A stretch of 64,000 nt of DNA from Kitasatospora fiedleri (GTDB lineage Bacteria > Actinomycetota > Actinomycetes > Streptomycetales > Streptomycetaceae). The DNA is taken from positions 7,159,001 through 7,223,000 of the forward strand of contig NZ_OX419519.1 in NCBI RefSeq assembly GCF_948472415.1, read 5' to 3'. Position 1 is the stretch's first letter. Each line of letters opens with the position of its first letter. Of the stretch, positions 51,164-59,557 are shown piece by piece. Under the pieces are notes generated by a model. It did no database searches and was not told the DNA's origin. It was given only the letters and a program-made list of their open reading frames with translations. A program made the translations under genes and the position numbers.

Positions 51164-52102
51164 GTGAAGTACGTGATACCCGGCGGGACCGGGCAGGTCG
51201 GCACACTGCTGGAACGCGCCCTGCGCGCCGACGGCCACCAGGTGGTGCTCCTCACCCGGACGCCCACCGCCCCGCACCACGCGGCCTGGGACGGCCGGAC
51301 CCTCGGCCCCTGGGCCGAGCAGCTGGACGGTGCCGACGTCGTGGTCAACCTGGCCGGGCGGACGGTCAGTTGCCGCTACACGCCGGAGAACCTCCGGCAG
51401 ATGATGGACTCCCGGGTCGACTCGACGCGGGTGGTCGGCGAGGCGATCGCCGCCGCGGCCCGCCCGCCCCGGGTCTGGCTCCAGATGAGCACGGCGACGG
51501 TGTACGCGCACCGCTTCGACGCCCCGAACGACGAGGCGACCGGCATCATCGGCGGCGCCGAGCCGGACGTCCCGGACTACTGGGAGTACAGCGTCCGGAT
51601 CGCCCGGAACTGGGAGGCCGCGCAGGACGCCGCCGCAACGCCCGCCACCCGGAAGGTCGCGCTGCGCAGCGCCATGGTCTTCAGCCCGGACCGGGGCGGT
51701 GTCTTCGACGTGCTGTCCTGGCTGGCCCGGCTCGGCCTGGGCGGACCGGTCGCGGGCGGGCGGCAGTACGTCTCCTGGATTCACGAGCGCGACTTCGTCC
51801 GGGCCGTGCGGTTCCTGGTCGAGCACGGGGAACTGACCGGCCCGGTCAACCTGGCCGCCCCGAACCCGCTCCCGCAACGGGAGTTGATGCGGGAGCTGCG
51901 GCGTGCGAACGGCATGCCGGTGGGCCTGCCGGCCACCCGCCGGATGGCCGAGCTCGGCGCGTTCGCCCTCCGGACCGACACCGAACTGCTCCTGAAGAGC
52001 CGCCGGGTGGTGCCGGGACGGCTGCTGGAGGCGGGCTTCGCCTTCGACTTCCCGCACTGCGCCGACGCCGCCCGCGAGTTGGTGGCCCGCCGCAGGTCGT
52101 AG
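51164..52102 (+). CDS. TIGR01777-family sugar-epimerase-like oxidoreductase
   Basis: 312 aa from the GTG at 51164 (leaderless model); a TTG at 51128 is unlikely because it lies inside the operator. Extended SDR/epimerase features: NAD site VIPGGTGQVGTLLERAL, DVVVNLAGRTVSCRYT, VWLQMSTATVYAHRFD, plus a C-terminal DUF1731-like tail LLLKSRRVVPGRLLEAGFAFDFP. This family includes cell-division-inhibitor SulA-labelled proteins; substrate unknown. Confidence 0.86.
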   Translation: MKYVIPGGTGQVGTLLERALRADGHQVVLLTRTPTAPHHAAWDGRTLGPWAEQLDGADVVVNLAGRTVSCRYTPENLRQMMDSRVDSTRVVGEAIAAAARPPRVWLQMSTATVYAHRFDAPNDEATGIIGGAEPDVPDYWEYSVRIARNWEAAQDAAATPATRKVALRSAMVFSPDRGGVFDVLSWLARLGLGGPVAGGRQYVSWIHERDFVRAVRFLVEHGELTGPVNLAAPNPLPQRELMRELRRANGMPVGLPATRRMAELGAFALRTDTELLLKSRRVVPGRLLEAGFAFDFPHCADAARELVARRRS

Positions 52103-52163
52103 CGTCGGGGGGCGGCTGTGCCGCGGTCTCCGTGGTGTCGGAGGGCCCTGCCAGGATGAGGCC

Positions 52164-52604
52164 GTGGTCATGGATGCGCAGCAACAGCAGCGGGCGGGTG
52201 ACGGCGGGGGCGTCTCCGAGGAGCTGAGGACGTTCCTGGGGGGAGCCGTCGAGGACGGCCCGACGGTGCTGCTCGGATGCGCCTGCGAGGACTGCGGCGG
52301 GCGGGTGTTCACCGTCCGGGTGGACGACGTCGAGGGCTGCGCCGGGCGCGCGTGCGTGCGCTGCAAGGGGCAGGTCTTCCTCGCGGACAGCGCGGAGGTG
52401 TGGCAGGAGGCCGATCCGGCGGTGGCCGAATGCCCGTGCGGGGGAGACGAGTTCGAGGCGGCGGTGGCGTTCTCGCTGACGGCCGACGGCGCGGTCCGCT
52501 GGGTGACGGTGGGGCTGCGCTGCCAACGGGACGGTACGGCCGGGGTCTACGTCGACTGGAAGATCGACTACGCCCCGGCGGACCACCTGCTGCGCGCCGT
52601 GTGA
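52164..52604 (+). CDS. Small zinc-ribbon-like protein, unknown
   Basis: 146 aa from a GTG with aggatgagg upstream; an ATG two codons later is equally possible. Three Cys pairs (CACEDCGG, CVRCKG, CPCGG) suggest one or two zinc ribbons. No further family assignment. Confidence 0.6.
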   Translation: MVMDAQQQQRAGDGGGVSEELRTFLGGAVEDGPTVLLGCACEDCGGRVFTVRVDDVEGCAGRACVRCKGQVFLADSAEVWQEADPAVAECPCGGDEFEAAVAFSLTADGAVRWVTVGLRCQRDGTAGVYVDWKIDYAPADHLLRAV

Positions 52605-52694
52605 GAGTGCCGGGGGCGGGAGGCGGGCCGGAGCTCCGAAGAGTGCCCTGGTAGATTGCGGCACCCTGCCGGCGGGGTGGGAGAGGAGCGACAG

Positions 52695-53303
52695 ATGACC
52701 GGAGTGTCCGAATTCGAGTCCGAGTCCGGGTCCGGGTCCGGGGTCGGACCCGGTGCCAAGGGCGGCGGGGACCGGGACCGGGAGTTGGACGGCCTCTACG
52801 AGGCGTTCGCGGCCCGCACCCGGGGCACTCCCTACACCGTGACCCGCGGCGAGGACGGGCTGCTGCTCCAACTCGACCTCGCGGACCGGCACTGGCGCGG
52901 CTTCCTGTACGAGCACCGGATCTCCACCGACTACCGGATCGCCCTGCGCTTCGACCCGGCGGCCCGCACCTACACCCGCGAGCAGCAGCTCACCGAGCTG
53001 AGCTGGCGGGCGAGCCTCGGCCCCGGCGGGCCGGAGGTGTCGGCGTCGCGCAGCAGCGTGCGGGGCACCGTGATCCACAAGGAGGTCCGGCGGTTCCGCA
53101 CGGTCGGCCCGGACGGGGTCACCGCCGCCGAATACCGCTTCGACTCCGGCGAGTTGACCGACCTGGTCGCCGAAGTGATGGACGGCACCGGCTGGACCCG
53201 CCGGATGGACCGCTCCACCCGGATCGGCCTGACCGTGGCCGGATCGGTGCTCGGCGCGATCGTGCTGGCCGGGCTGGTCGTGGCGGCCGTCCTGCTGCTC
53301 TGA
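52695..53303 (+). CDS. Tail-anchored membrane protein, unknown
   Basis: 202 aa, ATG with gagaggag. An acidic Gly/Ser-rich start, a central soluble domain (about 35-165, with DRHWRGFLYEHRISTDYRIALRFD) and one C-terminal transmembrane helix (IGLTVAGSVLGAIVLAGLVVAAVLLL). The orientation resembles tail-anchored proteins facing the cytoplasm. No family recognised. Confidence 0.65.
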   Translation: MTGVSEFESESGSGSGVGPGAKGGGDRDRELDGLYEAFAARTRGTPYTVTRGEDGLLLQLDLADRHWRGFLYEHRISTDYRIALRFDPAARTYTREQQLTELSWRASLGPGGPEVSASRSSVRGTVIHKEVRRFRTVGPDGVTAAEYRFDSGELTDLVAEVMDGTGWTRRMDRSTRIGLTVAGSVLGAIVLAGLVVAAVLLL

Positions 53304-53391
53304 CCGCGACCGAGGCGGCGGCCGGTACGGGTGGCGGGGGGACGGGCGCCGGGTGCCGGGTGTCCGGCACCGGGCGCCGGGTGTCGACCGG

Positions 53392-54051
53392 TCAGTCGGA
53401 CTCGCGCGCGGGCCCGGAGGCGTAGGCGAGCGGGGGCGCGATCGCCTGGACGTCCGCGCCCGTGCCGACCCACAGGCCGATGAAGAGGGCGGCGGTGGCC
53501 TCCAGCAGCCCGGCCCGGTCGAGGCCGCCGGCGAGGGCCGGGGTGCAGCCCAGGTCCGCGATCAGGGTGGAGACCCGGGCCAGGGACTCGGGGTCGTCGC
53601 CGCACAGCGGGACGGTGAGCGGGCGGCCGTCGAAGACCGGCGGACGCATCCGCCAGACGTCCTCGTGGCACAGGTTGAACGCCTTCACCACCTGTGCGCG
53701 GGGCGCGGCGGACGCCAACTGCTCGGCGGCGGAAGGGCCGTGGCCGGTCAGCAGGCGGAAGCCGGGGCCGACCGGGTTGGTGCAGTCGACCAGCGTCCGC
53801 CCCGCGAGCGGCTCGGCCAGCTCCCGGACGACCTCCGTACCCGCGCCGAACGGCAGCGCGACCAGCACGACTTCGGCGTCCGCCACCGCCGTGCGCAGGT
53901 CGCCGGAGCGGGCCCCCGCCCCGATCCGGTCGGCGGCGCGCCGGGCCCTGGCCAGGTCGCGCCCGCCGACGGTGAGCCGGTGCCCGGCCCGTGCCCAGGG
54001 GGTGCCCAGTGCGTCCGCCATGTTGCCCGTGCCCAGAATGCCGATCCGCAT
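53392..54051 (-). CDS. F420/NADP oxidoreductase-like NAD(P)-binding protein
   Basis: 219 aa. N-terminal Rossmann IGILGTGNMADALGTPWARAGH with GGRD, then VVLVALPFG, LVDCTNPVG and KAFNLCHEDVW, as in the coenzyme F420-dependent NADP reductase family (NADPH_oxidored / F420_oxidored). F420 versus NADP-only use is not resolved. Divergent from an HxlR-type regulator, which probably controls it. Confidence 0.84.
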   Translation of the reverse strand: MRIGILGTGNMADALGTPWARAGHRLTVGGRDLARARRAADRIGAGARSGDLRTAVADAEVVLVALPFGAGTEVVRELAEPLAGRTLVDCTNPVGPGFRLLTGHGPSAAEQLASAAPRAQVVKAFNLCHEDVWRMRPPVFDGRPLTVPLCGDDPESLARVSTLIADLGCTPALAGGLDRAGLLEATAALFIGLWVGTGADVQAIAPPLAYASGPARESD

Positions 54052-54155
54052 CGACTGACTCCGTCCGTTCCGTTCGATCCCGTGGGTGTGACGGCCGCGT
54101 GAAGGTGACGGCCTCGGATGCGAGCCTAGGGAGGCGGTCGGGCACCATTCGGTAC

Positions 54156-54524
54156 GTGACCGCCGATCCGATGCTCGCCGACTGCCGGGCCCGCCTCGCC
54201 TTCGACCTGCTCTCCCACACCTGGAACGCCGTCCTGCTCTGGGCGCTGCGCGAGGGCCCGTACCGGCCCGTCGAGCTGCGCGAACGGATCGGCGGGATCA
54301 GTTCCAAGGTGCTCACCGAGACACTGCGCCGCCTCCAGTACAACGGTCTGGTCGCCCGCCACCCGCCGCGCCCCGACCGTCCCGGCGTGGCCTACGAACT
54401 CACCGCGCTGGGACGCACCCTGCTGCCCGCCATCGACGCCTTCGGCGCGTGGGCCTTCGAGCACGGCGACGAGGTGATGGCCGCGCAGGAGGCCGCCGAG
54501 CGGGCGGGCGGCCCGGGGGTGTGA
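54156..54524 (+). CDS. HxlR-type winged-helix regulator
   Basis: 122 aa from a GTG at 54156 (an ATG at 54171 is an alternative). HxlR pattern: FDLLSHTWNAVLLWALREGPYRPVELRERIGGISSKVLTETLRRLQYNGLVAR and YELTALGRTLLPAIDAFGAWA. The usual N-terminal Cys redox/aldehyde sensor is at C-R-A-R near residue 9. No ribosome site at ideal distance, so possibly leaderless. Faces the F420/NADP-type oxidoreductase gene. Confidence 0.85.
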   Translation: MTADPMLADCRARLAFDLLSHTWNAVLLWALREGPYRPVELRERIGGISSKVLTETLRRLQYNGLVARHPPRPDRPGVAYELTALGRTLLPAIDAFGAWAFEHGDEVMAAQEAAERAGGPGV

Positions 54525-54680
54525 CGCGGTGGTGCGGGGCGCGGGCGTGACGGCGGGCCGAGCGGCGGGGTACGCCGTAGCATGCGGAGGGCGGGGTCGA
54601 ACGGCGGTTCGCCGCCGTCCGTCCACCGTCTGCCGTCCGTCCGGCAGACCACCGTCCGTTTACCCTTCGGAGAGTCCGCG

Positions 54681-54983
54681 ATGTCGTTGAACGACGAGGA
54701 ACGTGTCCGTACCGCCGCCGAGTTGCGGGCCAACCTGGAGCTGACCGGCGTCCCGACGGACGCGATCCGGGCGGAACTCGGTTACGGGGAGCGGGAGTTC
54801 GAGAAGATCATGGAGGTGACCGGGGCCGATCCGGCGAGCGTGTGGCGGGTGCGCGACCACCTGGAGGAGCTGGTGGTGGCGGCGGGCCGCGAGCCGGTGC
54901 CCTACAGCGTGCTCACCGAGCAGGCCCGGGCGGCGGCCGAGCGCTGGTTCCCGCCGGTGAGGCGGGCCCCGCGGCGGGGCTGA
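54681..54983 (+). CDS. DUF2316 family protein
   Basis: 100 aa. MSLNDEERVRTAAELRANLELTG and DPASVWRVRDHLEELVVAAGREPVPYSVL match DUF2316, a small helical family with an HTH-like middle (IRAELGYGEREFEKIME). Function unknown. 157 bp downstream of the HxlR gene. Confidence 0.82.
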   Translation: MSLNDEERVRTAAELRANLELTGVPTDAIRAELGYGEREFEKIMEVTGADPASVWRVRDHLEELVVAAGREPVPYSVLTEQARAAAERWFPPVRRAPRRG

Positions 54984-55169
54984 ACCGGCGGCGCCGGACG
55001 GGCGCCGACGTCCCACCGGGTGACGGCCCATCGAATGGCGCACCCGCGGCGACGACCGTTCGCCCGCGATCCGAAGCTCGCGGAGGATGGGCCGAGGGGG
55101 CGTCCACGGGCCCGGGGTCCGCTCGGACGGCTCGGTACGGGGGGTCGTCGACGAGTGAGGAGCGCATCC

Positions 55170-56204
55170 GTGGTTGGTTCCGCATGCCCGCGACCGGACC
55201 GCAGGACGGGTCGGCACGCCGCCCTGGTGCCCGGGGCCGTACTGGCCGGGCTGGCCACCGGGTTGGCCGGGCCGCTCGCCCTGGCGCCGTTCGCGATACC
55301 GGCCGCCGCCGTCACCGCCACCGCCGCCGAGGCCGACGCCCCCGGGGCGGCCGCACCGACGCTGCTGCCGCCGATGCCGGAGCCCGAGGCGTACGACGGC
55401 GAGACCCGGTTGGCCTCGCCGGCCGAGGTCGCCGCACAGTGCGACCGGCCCGGCAGTTGCACGTTCCGGGTGACGGACCGGATCGTCGGGCTGTTCGGCA
55501 GCGCGGTCGCCTCGGTCGGCAACGCGGCGATCAACTGCACCGGCGACGACATGGAGATCGACCGCAGCCTGACGGTGGCCAGCAGCAGCACCGACAACAT
55601 CAGCGGTTCGATCTCGGGCAAGGCCACGGTCACCGGCAGCATCGACACCACGGTGACCGCCTCCGCACAGGGCAGCCTGGCGGCGGAGCCGGCCAACGGC
55701 ACCGTCCAGTACGGGCCGAACAAGGACAAGGGCCCCACCACCCAGGACAAGTTCCAGGACACCACGAACGTCACCGGCACCGTTCAGGGCTCCAACGCCC
55801 TCCACCTGGGCGCCAAGGCAAGCTTCGAACTCGCCTTCCAGGCCTCCTACGCCAGACAGTGGCAGGCCACCGTCCAGGAGACCACCCGGGTGGTGTTCAC
55901 CATCTCGCCCAACGACGAGATCCAGTTCGGCGCGATCAACTCCGTCACCCGGGTGGTCGGCGTCCTGTCGGTCGACCACACCGGGCGGTTCATCAAGAAC
56001 GTGGTGGTGGACAGCCCGTCCATCGCCACCAGCAGCTCCCTCGTCGCGCAGACCTTCTCGCGCCCGGACGTCTGCCTGTCGCTGCGCCCGCCGGGCCGGG
56101 CAGCGGCGAAACCGGGCCCGGCGGAGGTGGCCCCGGAACCGCCGGGGCGGGTGCCGGACGCGGTGTACACCCGTACCGCCGAGGGCACCTGGAGCCGGCG
56201 GTGA
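55170..56204 (+). CDS. Secreted protein of unrecognised family A, copy 1
   Basis: 344 aa from the GTG at 55170, which has a gaggag ribosome site. Signal peptide of about 50 residues (long n-region, core LVPGAVLAGLATGLAGPLALAP). Mature chain: C-x5-C (AAQCDRPGSCTFRV), VASVGNAAINCT, a Ser/Thr/Gly repeat-like stretch (STDNISGSISGKATVTG), then AFQASYARQWQATVQETTRVVFT and QFGAINSVTRVVGVLSVD, ending with CLSLRP and a polar tail. Four Cys. Alternating Ser/Thr strands and the aromatic W...T...T block recall aerolysin/ETX-like beta-pore formers, but that is inference. Overlaps the next paralogue by 4 bp. Confidence 0.75.
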   Translation: MVGSACPRPDRRTGRHAALVPGAVLAGLATGLAGPLALAPFAIPAAAVTATAAEADAPGAAAPTLLPPMPEPEAYDGETRLASPAEVAAQCDRPGSCTFRVTDRIVGLFGSAVASVGNAAINCTGDDMEIDRSLTVASSSTDNISGSISGKATVTGSIDTTVTASAQGSLAAEPANGTVQYGPNKDKGPTTQDKFQDTTNVTGTVQGSNALHLGAKASFELAFQASYARQWQATVQETTRVVFTISPNDEIQFGAINSVTRVVGVLSVDHTGRFIKNVVVDSPSIATSSSLVAQTFSRPDVCLSLRPPGRAAAKPGPAEVAPEPPGRVPDAVYTRTAEGTWSRR

Positions 56205-57157
56205 GGCGGGGCGCGGCGCTGGCCGCCGCGTTGCTGGCGCTCAGCGGACCGACGGCCGGGGCGGCCGCCGCGGCGGACGCCGCACCGCAGCAGTCCCGGC
56301 GACTCGACCAGACCGCCGAGGAACCGGTCGCGCGTGCCTTCGACGGCGACACCCCGCTGCCGGACGCCGCCGCCGTCGCGCGCGGCTGCGGGCACGACCA
56401 CGGCTGCAGCTTCCGGTTCATCCCCGGGCTGACCGCCGAGCGGACCGCCGCCGTGGTCTCGGTCGGCAACACCGTCATCAACTGCACCAACAAGAAGATC
56501 AACGTCTACCGCACGGTGGTGCTGGAGTCGAGCGCCACCGACAACCTGGAGGGCGAGATCTCCGGCTCGGCGACCGTCGAGGGCACGGTCGACAACACCA
56601 CCGACGTGTCCGGGACGGTGGCGGGCTCCGACAAGACCGAGAACGCGCACACCGACACCACCGCGCCCACGGACAAGGGCCCCAACACCGACGTCACCAA
56701 CGGCACCACCACCACCGTCAGCGGCAGCGCCACCGGCTCCGGCCAGCTCAAGCTGACCGCCACCGCGGCCTTCCAACTCGCCTTCAAGGCCGCCTACTCG
56801 CACGAGTGGAAGCGCACCAACACCGAGAGCACCCAGGTCATGTTCACCGTCGGCATCGGCGACGAGCTGCAGTTCGGCATGCTCAGCGCGATGACCCGGA
56901 CGGTCGGCGTGCTGTCGGTGGACGGCACCGGTACGACGGTCAAGAACATCCTGGTGACCAGTCCGTCCAGCACCAACATCAGCACCGTGGTCGCCCAGAC
57001 CTTCAACGCCAAGGACTACTGCCTGACCCTGCGCCCGCAGCGGGCCCTGCCCGGCGCCGAGCCGGGGGTGTACGAGGGCGCCCCGCACCCGGCCGGTGAG
57101 CGCCCGCAGGCGCGGTACCGGCTGACGGCCGACCGGGAGTGGGCCCGGACCGACTGA
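56201..57157 (+). CDS. Secreted protein of unrecognised family A, copy 2
   Basis: 318 aa, GTG start overlapping the previous stop (GTGA). Signal peptide of about 27 residues. Collinear with copy 1: CGHDHGCSFRF, VVSVGNTVINCT, SSATDNLEGEISGSATVEG, AAFQLAFKAAYSHEWKRTNTES (cut here), then a block ending TRTVGVLSVDGTGTTVKN, VAQTFNAKDYCLTLRP and a polar tail. A tandem duplication, clearly diverged. Four Cys. The coupling suggests equal amounts of the two proteins, as for a hetero-oligomer. Confidence 0.75.
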   Translation: MRRGAALAAALLALSGPTAGAAAAADAAPQQSRRLDQTAEEPVARAFDGDTPLPDAAAVARGCGHDHGCSFRFIPGLTAERTAAVVSVGNTVINCTNKKINVYRTVVLESSATDNLEGEISGSATVEGTVDNTTDVSGTVAGSDKTENAHTDTTAPTDKGPNTDVTNGTTTTVSGSATGSGQLKLTATAAFQLAFKAAYSHEWKRTNTESTQVMFTVGIGDELQFGMLSAMTRTVGVLSVDGTGTTVKNILVTSPSSTNISTVVAQTFNAKDYCLTLRPQRALPGAEPGVYEGAPHPAGERPQARYRLTADREWARTD

Positions 57158-57175
57158 CCGGCCGCGCGACAGTGG

Positions 57176-57224
57176 CGGGCCCGGTGGACCGCACGGGAAC
57201 CACCCGTGCGGCCCACCGGGCCCG
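57176..57224. terminator. Large bidirectional hairpin terminator
   Basis: 12 bp plus 9 bp stem with one internal mismatch (cgggcccggtgg-a-ccgcacggg / cccgtgcgg-c-ccaccgggcccg), 5 nt loop, between the convergent family A and family B genes. Confidence 0.88.
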
Positions 57225-57253
57225 GCGCCGTTGCGCGGGAGGGCGGGGGACGT

Positions 57254-58152
57254 TCAGCAGTACCACCAGGTGCCGGGGGCCAGGACGGTGTCGCCCGGTT
57301 CGAGGGTGCCGGTGTGCAGGCCGGCGACCTGGCAGAGCGGGCCGAGGGCCGCGTTCGGGTCCTGGTCGCGCGGGGTGCCGGTGAAGTCGTCCAGGACCTG
57401 GGTCTGCTGGTCGATCCCGGCGTGCTCCCGCTCGCCCTTGCCCGCGACGCCCTCCAGGCACTGGCGGCTGGTGGCCGGGCAGTCCTCGATCTTCTCCTTG
57501 TTGGCCGCGTCGGTGGTGCAGGCCGGGGTGCTCGCGCCGTCGCCCGCGCACGGATCGGAGGTCGCGGGGGTGGGGGCGGCGGCGGGCGGCGGGGTCTGGG
57601 CGGCCCGGACGTTGGTGATCAGCTCGCCGCAACCGGGGCTGGTGGCGGCGGTGTTGGTGAAGGTGATCCGCGGGGAGTCCTCGGCGGCGGTGAAGGTGTA
57701 CGTGCGGCCGGTGTACCAGTCGGCCTTCCCGGTAGGGGACTTGGTGGCGAAGTCGCCGGGGGCGTCGGCCGCGCCCGCGGCGGTCACCGTGTAGGAGCGC
57801 GGGCCGGAGCCGGAGGCGGCGCAGGCGTCGGGTTGTCGTCCCAGCTGAGCGTGACGCGCGCGCCGGCCCGGACGCCGCGCAGCCGGGTGCTGAGCGAGAC
57901 CGCTTTGCCGCTCCAGCCCAGGGTGGCGGCCTGGAGCCCCTGCGGGTGGGCGGCCCGGGCTACGGAGGCGACACCGGTGGGGCCGCTCCAGCCGTCGACA
58001 CCGGTGGCCCAGTCGCCGGACTGCACGGTGGGGGAGGAGAACGTCGCGTTCTCCACCGCCACCGGGTCGGTGTCCACCGCACCGGCCGGCCACGGGGCGG
58101 TGAGGACGAGGGCGGCGCCGAGCGGGAGGGCCAACAGGCGGGTGGGCGGCAC
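57254..58152 (-). pseudogene. Secreted protein of unrecognised family B, copy 1, frameshifted
   Basis: About 299 codons, GTG with caggag. Signal peptide ending A-G-A. Beta-rich N-terminal domain: WSGPTGVASVARAAHPQGLQAATL, LSTRLRGVRAGARVTLSWDDNP; a -1 break at 57830-57832 (expected one more C on the coding strand, WDDNP|DAC); then SYTVTAAGA, WYTGRTYTFTAAEDSPRITFT and LITNVRAAQT. A Cys-rich tail (CPATSRQCLEG, IDQQTQVLDDF) ends in a terminal Cys. The N-terminal domain resembles DUF642/carbohydrate-binding jelly rolls (PQG.QA..L and WDD), which is inference. Confidence 0.72.
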
Positions 58153-58202
58153 GGGTTGCTCCTGGGGTCGGTGAACGGGGTGGCGGCTCGGGGACGGAGC
58201 GC

Positions 58203-59557
58203 TCAGGGGCGGAGCGGGACGGTGCGGGTGGCCCGGCCGGCCGGCGAGGCGTCCGGCGGGGTCAGGCGCCGGTCCGGGCCGGCCGTGTTGTCGGGGGTGT
58301 CGGCGGTGGGCCGGTTGGCGCCGCAGCGCTGGAGTTCGGTCTCGGTGAGCGGGCCGGTGCGCTGGTAGTAGCGGTCCGGCAGCGCGGTCGCCGGGACGTC
58401 GAAGGCGGCGTCCAGCCGGTAGCCGTTGCGGGAGTCGGTGAACGAGCCGACCACCCGTTCGCGGGCCGGCTGCACCTCGATCCAGCTCACCTCACCGGGC
58501 TGGATCACCGGGTCCAGCGGCTTGCTGGTGGTCCGCGACCAGGTCAGCGGGTTGCTGGTGGACACCGCCGCGGTGTTCCCGCCCGCCACGCCGAAGCCCG
58601 CCGCGACCTGGGCCGCCACGTTCGGCCGGCTCTGCGACAGGTCGGAGCGGCTGGGCAGCAGCGGCGCGCCCTTCAGCGCGTAGTACTGGGTGAGGCTGTC
58701 GTACGGCGGCTCGGTGACCTCCAGCTTCCGGTCGTCGGTGACCGCGTTGCGGGTGCAGTTCAGGTACACCTCGCCGACGATCCGGGTCTGCCCGTAGTAC
58801 TGGTACGAGTACCGCCGGTCGACCGTGAAGGTGCAGGCGGTCGGCGAGCCCTCGCAGTCGTCCACCGCCACGCCCGGTTCCAGCGGGTCGTTGCCGCGGT
58901 ACGCCTTCGGGGGCGGCAACTGCTCCTTGCGGACCTTCCGGTCGACGGGCGCGGGCGTCTGCTTGGCGGCCACGTTGGTGATCAGCGGGCCGCAGGACAT
59001 CACCCCGGCGGGCTCCGCCGAGTCGAAGGACACCATCGGGTTGTCCTCGGTCGCGGTGAAGGAGAAGGCGCGCCCCGTCGTCCAGCGGGCGGTGCCGACG
59101 CTGTCGCTGCCCGCGGTGGTGACCTGCGGGTCGGGCGCCGGACCGTCGACGATCAGCGAGACGTTGTACGTCTGGCCGTCCTTGACCTGCTCCGGCGTGC
59201 AACTCCGGTACGTGCTCGGGCTGTCGTCCCAGGTGAGTGTGACGGTGGAGCCCTTCCTGACGCCCCACAGCCGGGTGCGCAGGGACAGCGGCGCGCCGTT
59301 CCAGTTCAGCGAGGCCGCCTGGTAGCCCTGCGGGTGCTGGGCCAGCCCCTTGCCGAACACCACGCCGGTGCGGTCGGGCGACCAGCCGGTGTGCCCGGCC
59401 TGGGTGCCGTTGTCGGGCGCGACGGGGTCGGCGAAGGTGCCGTTCGGACGGTGGCGTCGACCGTGTCGGCGGCGTGCGCGACGGGTGCCGGTGCGGTCAG
59501 CGCGAGGGCGGCGGCGAGCAGAACCGAGCAAGTGGCGTAAGGGAATTGACGGAGCAT
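58203..59557 (-). pseudogene. Secreted B-A fusion protein, frameshifted
   Basis: About 451 codons. ATG at 59557 overlaps the upstream stop by one base (TGATG). Signal peptide, then after a -1 break near 59445 (expected VR-N-G-T-F-A-D-P) a family B domain: FGKGLAQHPQGYQAASLNW, TRLWGVRKGSTVTLTWDD, RAFSFTATEDNPMVSFD, LITNVAAKQTPAP. The C-terminal half is family A-like: CEGSPTACTFTVDRRY, GEVYLNCT, PLTWSRTTSKPLDPVIQPGE, WIEVQPARERVVGSFTDSRNGY. It physically links the two families of this island. Confidence 0.72.
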
